A stretch of DNA of 64,000 nucleotides, taken from the NCBI GenBank assembly GCA_007695035.1, contig REEO01000050.1:1-64000 (forward strand), in the 5' to 3' direction. Shown piece after piece: positions 45,033 through 54,171 of the stretch; positions within the stretch are counted from its first letter, which is position 1, and every line of letters begins with the position of its first letter. The translations under genes and the position numbers were made by a program. The notes under the pieces are model-generated. The model ran no database searches. It worked only from the letters and a program-made list of their open reading frames with translations, and was not told the DNA's origin. The DNA is from Saprospirales bacterium (GTDB taxonomy: Bacteria; Bacteroidota; Bacteroidia; Chitinophagales; Saprospiraceae).

Positions 45033-45677
45033 ATGGATATAGTGCTTCAGGGTATTCTTTTGGGACTCACTCTCTCGGTGATGACCGGTCCCATATTCAT
45101 TACTCTTATCCAAACGGGCATTGAAAAAGGGTTCAGAGCCGGGGTCACGGTAGCCTCCGGATTTTGGACCAGTGATTTACTCTTTATCACCGTCATCACA
45201 TACGCCCTGTCCTTTTTATTCCATTTGATGGCATTTGACCATTTTGAGACCTACGTCAGCCTCATTGGGGGCGCTATTTTGACTGCCTTCGGACTTGGAT
45301 TGATGATATTTGGTAAAGTGCCTGCGCGTCACGGCAGGGTGAAAAGACCCCGATCGGGCTCTTCCTATCTGGGACTTTGGACCCTCGGATTTTTCATGAA
45401 TACATTTAATCCCGGCACCGTTTTGTTCTGGATTGGGATCATCAGTATTATTCTGGACCGTCTGCAAATCGACCCCTCCAATTCCCTCCCCTTCTTTGCA
45501 GGCCTGATGGGAACCATTATTATTACTGATGTGCTCAAGGTCGCGCTGGCGAAGCGTATTAGTTATTTTTTGACGCCCAGACGAATCATTTACATTCGAA
45601 AAATTGCCGGGCTGGTATTGATTGGATTTGGGGTTATGCTAATCGGCCGGGTGCTCTACCAGACGATTTGGGGGTGA
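45033..45677 (+). CDS. LysE family amino-acid exporter
   Basis: A 214-residue inner-membrane protein with about six hydrophobic segments. The N-terminus GILLGLTLSVMTGPIFITLI carries the family's Gly-Pro motif in the first helix and GFRAGVTVASGFWTSDLL follows. LysE/RhtB proteins export amino acids or similar small compounds. The substrate is unknown; no LysG-type regulator is adjacent. Confidence 0.88.
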   Translation: MDIVLQGILLGLTLSVMTGPIFITLIQTGIEKGFRAGVTVASGFWTSDLLFITVITYALSFLFHLMAFDHFETYVSLIGGAILTAFGLGLMIFGKVPARHGRVKRPRSGSSYLGLWTLGFFMNTFNPGTVLFWIGIISIILDRLQIDPSNSLPFFAGLMGTIIITDVLKVALAKRISYFLTPRRIIYIRKIAGLVLIGFGVMLIGRVLYQTIWG

Positions 45678-45792
45678 TACCCTGGTTTTTTCAATAAAAA
45701 GCTCTCCCTTTATTTCATCTTCCCCAATGAAAAATTGGTTATAATTTTCTGTAAGTTAAGCGGTCTGAAAAGGGAAAGTGAATAGTCTATTC

Positions 45793-45820
45793 ATGAGTCC
45801 ACTCCGCGGAGTGGACTCAT
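45793..45820. repeat. Perfect 28-bp palindrome overlapping a stop codon
   Basis: The half-site ATGAGTCCACTCCG is followed at once by its exact reverse complement, centred on CCGCGG at 45804-45809. The minus-strand gene's TGA stop (45817-45819) lies inside it. It sits between convergent genes and may act as a shared transcript end, though no T-run follows. Confidence 0.9.
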
Positions 45821-47079
45821 TCATTTACTTGTTCACGGCCATAAATGCTCCCGCGTTGATAAACCCTCCTTAAGGAGTCGCTTTCTATCTGGTGAGATTG
45901 ATCAGTGGCAACGTGTTCACCGAGATCAGGCTTACCGGCATCTACCCAGGCGGTGTACCAGGAGGAACCAATGGCGTAAATGGTTTTTCGCATTTGACGC
46001 TCTACCATGCCATTCATTTCCCGCTCGTAGGCCAGAGCAAATTCCCGGCAAGGTTGCTGAATGGTTTGCTGCAATCTGTCTTCAAAGCACATCTGGGCAT
46101 CCTCGGGGAAAGAATCGCGAAGCCGCTGCTCGATTGAAAGTACAGAGTCAACTTTTTGGTGGGTGTACAGAACGACATCCCAGAAAAAATCTTCCTTGTC
46201 TTCAATGTACTCGGCTTTCCCGACAATTAGATCGAAATCCTCGGCAAACAACTCTGGTATTCGGCTCTCCCAAAAGGCGTGAATACCAGTTTGCCCGGTT
46301 AGCTGTCCGTTGTAATTAACCGTCGTATGCAATGGCACGTGTGCATCACCAATATAGTGTCCAATATCCGCAGCATGACGTAGAATCCTGGCTTTATCAC
46401 CATTGCGCATAGCGCGGGTTAGCTGTCTTTGGATAATGGGCAGATAATAGGTAATTATGCCGTATTTCGAGATGTGGTCCGTAATCAATATTTCACAGCA
46501 ATCAACGCCAGAACAACTAAAAACAGCCTTTTTTTCAGGCCAATCACTCAGCGGATACTTCCAGGGCGGTCTGTAAAAATCACCTGGAACCCTGGGGTCA
46601 AAAAACTCCTGATAGTTCATTGCCAAAAGGTTATCAAATTCCCCATAGGCCTTGTTTTTATTTTGGACCTCTTCATCAAAGTGAATATAGGGAAAGTAGA
46701 TCAAATGGGTGTCGGGTACTTCTGCCCCGCTACAGTGATCAATTATTTTAACCGAGCTGAATTTTGCAAGAGCTTTGTTCCATTGACGAGGAAGATTATC
46801 ATAGGGGAATTCACCGTAAACATCTAAATCAATGTAGTGTCTCGGACCCTCAAAGGGAGTGGCGTACCTTCTGCGGTCGGGGTCCACCGCATGAGTGGAG
46901 AGGTATTCTATTTCCTTTTTGAAAAGCGGCATCATTTCAGGTGGGAGGGTAAAAACAGCCAGCCGATTTAGTTTGCGATGGGCGTAAAACCCCCATTCTT
47001 CAGCCATTGTAACACTGTAAAATCCCAGAGAGGAAAACACTATCAACCCCGCGAAAATTGCGCAAATAAAGGTTCTCAT
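45817..47079 (-). CDS. Zinc-dependent phospholipase C/S1-P1 nuclease-like protein
   Basis: A 420-residue exported protein. The ATG at 47079 begins a good signal peptide (MRTFICAIFAGLIVFSSLGF) one base after the DUF4340 stop; ATG 47094 is an alternative. After cleavage the chain starts near EEWGFYAHRKLNRLAVFTLP, where the N-terminal Trp and His are zinc ligands in the phospholipase C/S1-P1 nuclease fold. HAVDPDRRR, the ILRHAADIGHYIGDAHVPLH cluster and HAFWESRI supply further His, Asp and Glu ligands of the trinuclear zinc site. Typical Bacteroidota versions are labelled zinc-dependent phospholipase C family; true substrate unknown. Last gene of the gliding block. Confidence 0.85.
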   Translation of the reverse strand: MRTFICAIFAGLIVFSSLGFYSVTMAEEWGFYAHRKLNRLAVFTLPPEMMPLFKKEIEYLSTHAVDPDRRRYATPFEGPRHYIDLDVYGEFPYDNLPRQWNKALAKFSSVKIIDHCSGAEVPDTHLIYFPYIHFDEEVQNKNKAYGEFDNLLAMNYQEFFDPRVPGDFYRPPWKYPLSDWPEKKAVFSCSGVDCCEILITDHISKYGIITYYLPIIQRQLTRAMRNGDKARILRHAADIGHYIGDAHVPLHTTVNYNGQLTGQTGIHAFWESRIPELFAEDFDLIVGKAEYIEDKEDFFWDVVLYTHQKVDSVLSIEQRLRDSFPEDAQMCFEDRLQQTIQQPCREFALAYEREMNGMVERQMRKTIYAIGSSWYTAWVDAGKPDLGEHVATDQSHQIESDSLRRVYQRGSIYGREQVNE

Positions 47080-47080
47080 A

Positions 47081-48118
47081 TTAGAAAAATTCATCCTCGG
47101 TGGTGCGGAAAAACCAACTGTATCCCCACAAAATGTCCCGAAGCACAAAATACTGGGCCAACATAAAATCATCCCGTTGGGCACTGTGGACGTAAAACCT
47201 CAGTTGAAATTCTGTGGCGTCAAACTCTGCAGCTGCGAATGGCCCAGGAATTAATTCGGGGAATCGCTGATAAAGCGTGTAAGACACCACATCCCCGTTG
47301 TTTCTGGTCAAGCTAATCTTCGCAAACGGATCACTGCTAAGTATGGAATCCTTCTGCGGGTGCTGATTTTCAAAACCCTCAACTCCAACACGACGGTAAT
47401 TTCTAAGGTAACTCTCCACCAAACCGGGATGCCGGGTTCTTGTTATCCTTGGCATATCTGGATCCAGCGGTCTAACACCCCAGGAAGTCTCCCCTTCGCG
47501 CTCAATAACGAAAGACTCATCTTGTTGAAAGGGGTATTTGACTTCGATTTTTTCAATGTCCCTGATTCTTTCGTTGAAAATAGCTCTGTCCCTAAAGTGA
47601 TCAGCGCGCAGGTCAAATCTAGCACGTAAACTTCCAGACCAGTAAGGAATATGCATCACATAAGGCTGTTCGGAACCCTCCATCAAAAAGTGTGTACCCT
47701 TTTCATCATTGGTTACGCCTCCAATGTAATAAGACTTCATAAGGTTATCACGAGTGTCGTAAATTTCGACTTTTATCCCCAGACTCGCAATGGTTTGAAC
47801 AATATTGGTATAAGATGCTCTGGGTGGGATGAACCTCACCTCCAAATCTCTGATGATGCGCATCAACTCCTCCATAGAGGTTTTACTCGCGAGGTATCTG
47901 TCGTTGACATACCAGTCAGAACCTCTTCGATTGAGCAAGACGGGTTCATCGTTTCGATTGGCAATAAAAATTTTGCCGATTTGGTCTGTATCTTTTATGG
48001 CGAATTCTCGGTCACTGGTATCGATGGAAGAACCGCCTCTGGATTCCTGGCCTGCAAAATGATAAGTAAGGCCGAGAAGAGCCAGTAAAACGATAATATA
48101 AAGTATGGTTCTCTTCAT
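47081..48118 (-). CDS. DUF4340-type membrane-anchored protein downstream of gldG
   Basis: A 345-residue protein with an N-terminal membrane anchor (about 3-22, TILYIIVLLALLGLTYHFAG) and an extracytoplasmic body of repeated beta-rich modules (FAIKDTDQIGKIFIANRN and similar later), consistent with the DUF4340 family. DUF4340 proteins regularly follow Gld-type ABC genes that encode auxiliary-domain subunits. It lies 86 bases after gldG and 1 base before the next gene, so it is in the same unit. A role as accessory subunit of the GldFG transporter is inferred. Confidence 0.85.
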   Translation of the reverse strand: MKRTILYIIVLLALLGLTYHFAGQESRGGSSIDTSDREFAIKDTDQIGKIFIANRNDEPVLLNRRGSDWYVNDRYLASKTSMEELMRIIRDLEVRFIPPRASYTNIVQTIASLGIKVEIYDTRDNLMKSYYIGGVTNDEKGTHFLMEGSEQPYVMHIPYWSGSLRARFDLRADHFRDRAIFNERIRDIEKIEVKYPFQQDESFVIEREGETSWGVRPLDPDMPRITRTRHPGLVESYLRNYRRVGVEGFENQHPQKDSILSSDPFAKISLTRNNGDVVSYTLYQRFPELIPGPFAAAEFDATEFQLRFYVHSAQRDDFMLAQYFVLRDILWGYSWFFRTTEDEFF

Positions 48119-48204
48119 TGGATCATTTTTTCTCAGTGATGTTAAATAAAGTGTCTTTCAAAAACTTTTTCAAAATGCATTAACTGCAGAATTACCGGTA
48201 GGTA

Positions 48205-49902
48205 TCAGCTCTTAATCGAAAACCTGCGTTTTCTTATAAAATTGTACAGCAGCCCAAAGACCACGACAAATACTACGGGCAAACCGATGTTGAATAGCTG
48301 CCAGCTCAACCTTTCAGACCGGGCGCGCACCTCATTCATCAGCCGCAATTTAACATCCCTTGTTCTCGCCTCCAATATGCCCTCCTCATCCAGCAAATAT
48401 TCAATGGAGTTCAAGACAAAATCTTTGTTTGCATACAACCTGCGCTCGTATTGATTGAGGCCTACCGGTCTGACCTCACCCCTACTCGTAAAGGTATTCA
48501 AGCCGATATCTCCATCAGAAATGACAATCATGGCATTGTCCTGAACTCTGCTCTTGAACTCCATGTCTAATTGATCCAGAGTGGCTTCCATTTCCTGAGT
48601 TAGCCGGTGTTGAAATGCGGAAGTAAATTCACCTTCAAGCAGCACAGCCAGGGGAAGATAGGGCCGGTTGAACCGCTCTGGTTTGGGATCGTACCGTAAA
48701 ATGTCAAAATTAACCTGGGCTGGAACCATTTGGAAACGACTGTATTCCGAGGTGGAAAGAAGTACCGTTTTATCCAGGTTTCCCTGTGTTCGAATGGTAT
48801 CTATGGAGCTTGGAAAGAAAAAATTGATCCTGTCCAGAGCTTTCACAATGGGATGATCGGTTCGCGGGGCTACGAGTGGATAGTAATACCACGGGAAAAG
48901 ATCCATTTGCGAACCGCTTCCTACCCGGCCAACGACCATAGGTATCCGGGAGCACTCAAGGTCTTGAACAAGGTCGGGATTGATGCGAACTCCGTAGTTA
49001 AAAAGTAGATCCTCGAGGTTTAAATCGTACTCCCAGGGCACAAAATTCCGGTGCTTGCGAACTGAGTCAATGGTCACATTCAGTTTGTTGATCATCCAAA
49101 GGACCCTACCTCCGTTCATCACATACTGATCAAGTATAAACTTATTTCTCTCACTAAATGGTTTGGTCGGCCGGGCCACAATCAAAAGAGGGACCTGATG
49201 GGGATCTATGTAGAAGAGGGAATCCAAATTAATGCGGCCAACCCGGTAATAATCTCTTAGAGAGCGATTGAGATCAGCCAATTGCATGGATTCTGCCTCT
49301 CCCTGACCCTCGGTATATGCTATGGTAGGTTTAACAGCTGTGCGCAGTTTGATAATAGCATTCGCAAATTTGTACTCCAACAGACTTATGGAGTTGTTGA
49401 TGGTAACCTGAGGATCCACCCCGGGCACTTCATTTTCAAGAAGGTTAACAGCGATCTGTCTGTTTCTAAAGTAAAAAATGGCGTAGGGGTAAATAATCCG
49501 CTCGCTGGATTCGCCCTGATCAACTACCCGCATGGAGACAGGAAAAATTTCTTGTTGGGCAAGTTCTTCACGTCTTAAATTCACCTCCTGAGTTTCTCCT
49601 TCATTAGGATCTTCAAAATCGAATTCGATATTTGGGTTGATGGCTCTGAATCTCCTCAGCATATCCTCAGTGGCAGATCGCAAACGCTGGAATCCAGCAG
49701 GAAAACTACCATCTAAAAGTACCCTGACATAGACGACATCTTCCACGTCCTCTAAGACATTTAAAGTGGGTTGGGTAAGGGTAAATCTTTTGTCCTCTGT
49801 AAGATCAATAAAGGTATAAACGTGATTTCCCACCACATTTATCAAAATGAGAATTCCTGCTAAAAGGCCGAGGTTAATAAGGTTTTTATACTTCTCCCGC
49901 AT
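48205..49902 (-). CDS. gldG: Gliding motility ABC transporter auxiliary component GldG
   Basis: A 565-residue protein with an N-terminal membrane segment (about 9-30), a long periplasmic region with a GldG/auxiliary ABC domain (RRFRAINPNIEFDFEDPNEG; later IAYTEGQGEAES and VMNGGRVLWMINKLN), and a C-terminal membrane segment near 535-555 followed by a basic tail. In Flavobacterium johnsoniae GldA, GldF and GldG form an ABC transporter needed for gliding. It follows gldF by 18 bases. Confidence 0.93.
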   Translation of the reverse strand: MREKYKNLINLGLLAGILILINVVGNHVYTFIDLTEDKRFTLTQPTLNVLEDVEDVVYVRVLLDGSFPAGFQRLRSATEDMLRRFRAINPNIEFDFEDPNEGETQEVNLRREELAQQEIFPVSMRVVDQGESSERIIYPYAIFYFRNRQIAVNLLENEVPGVDPQVTINNSISLLEYKFANAIIKLRTAVKPTIAYTEGQGEAESMQLADLNRSLRDYYRVGRINLDSLFYIDPHQVPLLIVARPTKPFSERNKFILDQYVMNGGRVLWMINKLNVTIDSVRKHRNFVPWEYDLNLEDLLFNYGVRINPDLVQDLECSRIPMVVGRVGSGSQMDLFPWYYYPLVAPRTDHPIVKALDRINFFFPSSIDTIRTQGNLDKTVLLSTSEYSRFQMVPAQVNFDILRYDPKPERFNRPYLPLAVLLEGEFTSAFQHRLTQEMEATLDQLDMEFKSRVQDNAMIVISDGDIGLNTFTSRGEVRPVGLNQYERRLYANKDFVLNSIEYLLDEEGILEARTRDVKLRLMNEVRARSERLSWQLFNIGLPVVFVVVFGLLYNFIRKRRFSIKS

Positions 49903-49920
49903 GTTTTTTATACCTGAGTT

Positions 49921-50649
49921 TTACCGTTGATTCTGAATATTGTAGTGGGCTATCGCCAGAAAAAATATCGAAGTGGTCAAAAAGTATATCAAATCCCGGG
50001 TATCAATGATACCCCGGCTTATGGATGTGTAGTGGTGATCGATCCCCAGTGACTCTATGAATACATCCATGCCGCCAAAAAACACAGGTAGCCTGCTTAG
50101 ATAAAAGAAGCCGTAGTACATGAAAAAGCACAGGAAGGCAGCAAGCAAAAAGGCCACTATTTGGTTCCTGGAAACCGATGAAGCCAATATCCCTATGCTG
50201 GTGAAAACCATTCCCAAAAACAGCAAACCGAGGAAGGAACCCCAGATTGCTCCGCTGTCGAGGTTCCCGCTCGGTGAACCCAATTCGTGCATGGTATAGT
50301 AGTACAACAGCGTGGGCAAAATGGCAAAAACCACCAGTGTCATACAGGCGAAAAACTTACCGCCCAATATCTCTGATGTACGTAAAGGCTTAGTGGCAAT
50401 CAGCTCAAAGGTGTTGTTGGACCACTCTTCCGAAAGACTTCTCATGGTGATGGCCGGAATCAAAAATATAAATATTAGTGGTGCTATGCTAAAAAGTGGG
50501 TCTAGTGTGGCAAAGGGTTGGTGAAGTAGGCTCGTATCCGGGAACACAAACAAAAACAAGCCAGTCAACAATAAAAAGACCACGATTGACAAGTAGCCAA
50601 TTAACGAACTGAAAAAAGCATTTATCTCCTTGATGAAGATACTGTACAT
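49921..50649 (-). CDS. gldF: Gliding motility ABC transporter permease GldF
   Basis: A 242-residue permease of the ABC-2 type with about six membrane segments. The start MYSIFIKEINAFFSSLIGYL and the segment EEWSNNTFELIATKPLRTSEILGGKF are characteristic of GldF. It lies between gldA (79-base gap) and gldG (18-base gap) on the minus strand. It forms the membrane channel of the GldAFG transporter. Confidence 0.93.
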   Translation of the reverse strand: MYSIFIKEINAFFSSLIGYLSIVVFLLLTGLFLFVFPDTSLLHQPFATLDPLFSIAPLIFIFLIPAITMRSLSEEWSNNTFELIATKPLRTSEILGGKFFACMTLVVFAILPTLLYYYTMHELGSPSGNLDSGAIWGSFLGLLFLGMVFTSIGILASSVSRNQIVAFLLAAFLCFFMYYGFFYLSRLPVFFGGMDVFIESLGIDHHYTSISRGIIDTRDLIYFLTTSIFFLAIAHYNIQNQR

Positions 50650-50728
50650 GATCGATCAATAATTTACCTGAATAACTTTTTCGTCACTAACATTTCTATG
50701 GAAAAGCGTTTCACAGTGTACCATTGCG

Positions 50729-51652
50729 TTATGCCGTTTTGCCGGTGAGTTCCTGAAAGACTTGCTCCATATTCCTGCTCAGTTGATTCATCTCCAATAT
50801 AACGTAACCGCGGCCTGTGCAATATTCAAAGACCGTTTGGCGAAAATCTTCGCCCTCATCCTGTCGGCCTTTAATAAGCCATTCACCCTTTTTAACTTTC
50901 CTGGTTTCGATCAATCCGACCAATCCCTCAAGGCCGTTATCGGGTAATTGTTGTTTGAATACGATTCTCATGGAGACTGTTTGAGTCTCTTTATCTTTGC
51001 CCAAATCCTCAATGGTGGAGTCCATGACCAGTTTGCCTCTGTCAATTATCAGCACCCGGTCGCAGATGGCTTCCACTTCTTGCATAATATGGCTGGAAAA
51101 AATCACTGTTTTTTTCTCACCCAGCTTTTTTATCAACCCCCTGATATCAATAATTTGATTGGGGTCCAGTCCACTGGTAGGCTCGTCCAAAACCAGCACT
51201 TCGGGATCGTGCAAAATAGCCTGGGACAATCCCACACGTTGGCGGTAACCGCGGGACAGCATTTCTATTTTTTTGTGTTGCTCCAATCCGAGACCCGTCA
51301 TTTCAATCACCTCTTCAATCCGTTTTTTAGCATTTCGTATCCCGTATATTTTGCAACAGAGCGAGAGAAACTCCCTGACATACATCTCCTTGTACAGTGG
51401 ATTGTGTTCCGGTAAGTATCCGATTTTCCGCCTCACATCCAGACTACTGGTACGGGTATTCAATCCACAAACAGTGGCCTCCCCCTTGTCTTGTTGAATG
51501 TAACAGGTCAGGATTTTCATGGTAGTGGATTTTCCTGCACCATTTGGCCCAAGAAAACCAACTACCTCGCCCGGCTTAACTGTGAAACTCACATCATCCA
51601 CAGCGGCCTGTTCACCGTAGTATTTTGATAAATTTGCAACCTCGACTGACAT
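50729..51652 (-). CDS. gldA: Gliding motility ABC transporter ATP-binding protein GldA
   Basis: A 307-residue ABC ATPase. Walker A is GPNGAGKST near 35-43, the signature is LSRGYRQRVGLSQA (LSRGY rather than LSGGQ, as in this group), and Walker B is VLVLDEPTSGLDP. The C-terminal domain has the extended form seen in GldA and related Gld-type ATPases. It is the first gld gene after truB (21-base gap), and followed by gldF and gldG, so the full transporter is in one block. Confidence 0.94.
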   Translation of the reverse strand: MSVEVANLSKYYGEQAAVDDVSFTVKPGEVVGFLGPNGAGKSTTMKILTCYIQQDKGEATVCGLNTRTSSLDVRRKIGYLPEHNPLYKEMYVREFLSLCCKIYGIRNAKKRIEEVIEMTGLGLEQHKKIEMLSRGYRQRVGLSQAILHDPEVLVLDEPTSGLDPNQIIDIRGLIKKLGEKKTVIFSSHIMQEVEAICDRVLIIDRGKLVMDSTIEDLGKDKETQTVSMRIVFKQQLPDNGLEGLVGLIETRKVKKGEWLIKGRQDEGEDFRQTVFEYCTGRGYVILEMNQLSRNMEQVFQELTGKTA

Positions 51653-51673
51653 TCGCAGTATGAATTGTATTAT

Positions 51674-52417
51674 TTAATCGGGACGTTCCTTTGATCCTTT
51701 CACGGAAGCTAACGCCGAAACCAGATCCGCTATTATAAAAGCCTCATCCGCTCTCAAATCCCCTACACCATTTCGATGAAGTTCCTTTAGATAGGCTCCT
51801 GTTCCAATTGATTGGCCCAGGTCATGAGCCAATGACCTGATGTAAGTGCCCTTGCTACATTTTACCCTGAAGGAAGCATCCGGCGACTCGAATTCACCGA
51901 TTTCAAAAAGCTCTATTACAACCGGCCTGGCCTCTATTTGAGTCGTCTTTCCCTTGCGCGCCATTTTGTAAAGGGGAACGCCCCCTTTTTTTACAGCGGA
52001 AAAAACAGGAGGTCGCTGTAAAATGTCTCCTGTAAATTCCCCGGCACGTTCCCTTATTGTCTCCAATGTCAGCCAGTCAATATCTGTAATCTCTTCCTCT
52101 TCGGTTTCACCATCAAATGATGCGGTAACGGCACCAAAACGAATCTTTCCGGTGTACTCCTTTTTACTGTCTATCCAACGATTTAAAGATTTTGTACCGG
52201 GGCCAATTCCAAGTACTACCAAACCCGTAGCCAGAGGATCAAGGGTGCCACCGTGACCGACTTTAACCTTTTTCCTACCGAGCAGGTACTTTAACCTGCC
52301 CCTGATTTTTGCAACCACATCGAAGGAGGTCCAATCCAGTGGTTTATTCACTGAGACGGTAAAGCCCTTATCCGGGTCTGCCCTCCTTAAATCATCCAAA
52401 ACCGTAAAGTGTTGCAA
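51674..52417 (-). CDS. truB: tRNA pseudouridine(55) synthase TruB
   Basis: A 247-residue enzyme that makes pseudouridine 55 in the T-loop of tRNA. The catalytic Asp is in GHGGTLDPLATG near 54-65, KPLDWTSFD near 25-33 and the KGTYIRSLAHDLGQ segment near 189-202 are family landmarks. The short C-terminal region lacks a clear PUA domain, common in Bacteroidota. It sits between DUF3098 and gldA. Confidence 0.96.
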   Translation of the reverse strand: MQHFTVLDDLRRADPDKGFTVSVNKPLDWTSFDVVAKIRGRLKYLLGRKKVKVGHGGTLDPLATGLVVLGIGPGTKSLNRWIDSKKEYTGKIRFGAVTASFDGETEEEEITDIDWLTLETIRERAGEFTGDILQRPPVFSAVKKGGVPLYKMARKGKTTQIEARPVVIELFEIGEFESPDASFRVKCSKGTYIRSLAHDLGQSIGTGAYLKELHRNGVGDLRADEAFIIADLVSALASVKGSKERPD

Positions 52418-52638
52418 ATCAGCCTATCGTTTTCCTATTATTACAATCTCACAGTTTTTAAAACTGTACATGTCAAAATACCTTATAGTGCTTTGCTTTA
52501 TTCCCAACCACATTCTAATAAAACATTACAGAGGTAAGAGTTTAGCAGAAAAAACGGTACAAGGCATTGTAAGATTCGCATAATCCACTGGTGTAAGTAG
52601 GCCTCCAATGGTTTGCATCAACAAAATATGTACAACAA

Positions 52639-52965
52639 CTATTTCTTTTTGAAAATGGCGAAAAACTGAAGAATCAAACCGGCCAGGATAAAGAATGGTC
52701 CAATGGTAATGCGCCTGTGACTGTAAATTATGCTCTCATCCCAAACATCGGACGAAGGCATATTGCCACCCATCATGAAAAACAACCCTATTGCGATCAG
52801 TCCGACACCTGCGAGCATCCATTTGAAGTTCTCCTTCCCGAACAACATAGGTTCTTTCACCTTCACGGCGCGTTTGCGTCTTTTGGGTCTGGCGGGGGAC
52901 GCTTTCTTCTTCTTACCCGCTGTAGTAACTATCTTCTTTTTACCACTTTTTTTATCCTCGCTCAT
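52639..52965 (-). CDS. DUF3098 family membrane protein
   Basis: A 108-residue protein. A Lys/Arg-rich N-terminus (about 1-42) precedes two membrane segments (WMLAGVGLIAIGLFFMMGG and TIGPFFILAGLILQFFAIF) joined by MPSSDVWDESIIYSHRR. This is the DUF3098 layout, a small inner-membrane protein nearly always placed between ftsX and uppP or truB in Bacteroidota. Its function is not known; the linkage suggests a cell-envelope role. Confidence 0.9.
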   Translation of the reverse strand: MSEDKKSGKKKIVTTAGKKKKASPARPKRRKRAVKVKEPMLFGKENFKWMLAGVGLIAIGLFFMMGGNMPSSDVWDESIIYSHRRITIGPFFILAGLILQFFAIFKKK

Positions 52966-53018
52966 CGAATGTTATTTATTGATTACAAAGGTAGCACATA
53001 TGTAGGATATAGCAAAAG

Positions 53019-53870
53019 TTATCTGTATTTAAGGAATTGGTTCAGAGTAAGCCAGGTACATAACAGACAAAACAGGCCGGCAGCTGCCGGAAGCCCAAGA
53101 CCCGCAATCAATATCAGCTCCAGCTCTGCCTCTTTAATCAATTTAATCAGATCACCATAGCCCAGTTGAATAATTCCACCAATCAACACCAGAGCAATGA
53201 CACCGCTTAGGAATCCAAGTAAAAAGGATTTGAGCAAATAAGGTTTCCTGATAAAAGTTCGCGAAGCACCCACCAGTTCCATGGTTTCAATCTCTCTTCG
53301 ATCTGAATAAAGGGCCAGCTTGGTCGTGTTGTATATGAGAACTACAGAAAGCAATAAAAATAAGCAGCCAAATCCGGCAAACCACCAGGCAAGTGTCTCA
53401 AGATTACTGTGAAAATCAAGTACCAACCGGTCCTGGTAATGTACCTCAACTACCGCATCCATGTCGTCTTTTATCTGTCTTCGCATTACACTCAATTCCG
53501 CAGGCTCAAACCATTCGTGGTGCACATTGTAAATCACCATGTGGCTGAAAGGACTCTCTCCATCCTCCCACCAATCCATGGTTCCCAGGTCTAGTCCCAA
53601 CACTTCCAGAGCTTCTTCAGGTGGTAAATGCCTGACACTGCCGGGCAAAATTCGCTCATCTTCACGTAGAAGATTAACCACCTCTTCCAACTTCTCCTCC
53701 CCCACCTCCATTTTGAGCTCAACTGCAATGTCGGTACTCTCCTTCAACCATTTTACCATCTCCCCGGAAAACAAATACGCAGCCCCTAGCAAACCAAGTA
53801 TCAGCATGACAATGGTCGTGCTTGTAAAGGGAATGAGGTAATTGGGTCGAATCCTTATTTGTCTTAGCAC
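53019..53870 (-). CDS. ftsX: FtsX-like permease, cell division
   Basis: A 283-residue membrane protein with the FtsX topology: one N-terminal membrane segment (about 15-36), a large extracytoplasmic domain, then three C-terminal segments. The SDRREIETMELVGASRTFIRKPYLL loop near 190-215 is the FtsX coupling helix region that contacts the ATPase FtsE. FtsEX controls septal peptidoglycan hydrolases. No ftsE is adjacent, as is usual in Bacteroidota. It heads the minus-strand block. Confidence 0.93.
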   Translation of the reverse strand: MLRQIRIRPNYLIPFTSTTIVMLILGLLGAAYLFSGEMVKWLKESTDIAVELKMEVGEEKLEEVVNLLREDERILPGSVRHLPPEEALEVLGLDLGTMDWWEDGESPFSHMVIYNVHHEWFEPAELSVMRRQIKDDMDAVVEVHYQDRLVLDFHSNLETLAWWFAGFGCLFLLLSVVLIYNTTKLALYSDRREIETMELVGASRTFIRKPYLLKSFLLGFLSGVIALVLIGGIIQLGYGDLIKLIKEAELELILIAGLGLPAAAGLFCLLCTWLTLNQFLKYR

Positions 53871-54171
53871 TTTGTGCCACTTTTTTGATCAAAAATACTT
53901 TAAATAATTACTTTAACCTGTGGAAATAATCCTTTCGTATCTTTAGCTATTTCTATCTCAATACCTAATCTAATAGACAATTGCAACAGGATAGACCGTG
54001 CTGACAGGAAAACACCTACAGGTTAAGGTTTTTGCATATATCCAGCCAAACTAATTTCAGGGCCCAATATATAACCTTTTTTTATATCTGAATCGTTTGC
54101 CGGGTAAATTTTATAAGTCAGTAAGAAACTCATTGCAATTCGAATCTTACCTTTGAGGTAAATTTAGAACG
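53871..54171. other. Divergent intergenic region
   Basis: 301 bases between ftsX and the anti-sigma-like gene. Apart from the -7 element at 54148 nothing is recognised; several TATCT stretches are near but not full promoter matches. Confidence 0.4.
54148..54155 (+). promoter_or_regulatory. -7 promoter element for the anti-sigma-like gene
   Basis: TACCTTTG fits TAnnTTTG, 16 bases before the start codon at 54172. Confidence 0.5.

Noticed and set aside
54131-54155. TTCGAATC string considered as a tRNA T-loop
   Set aside because: No acceptor stem, anticodon arm or CCA-type end could be built around it.
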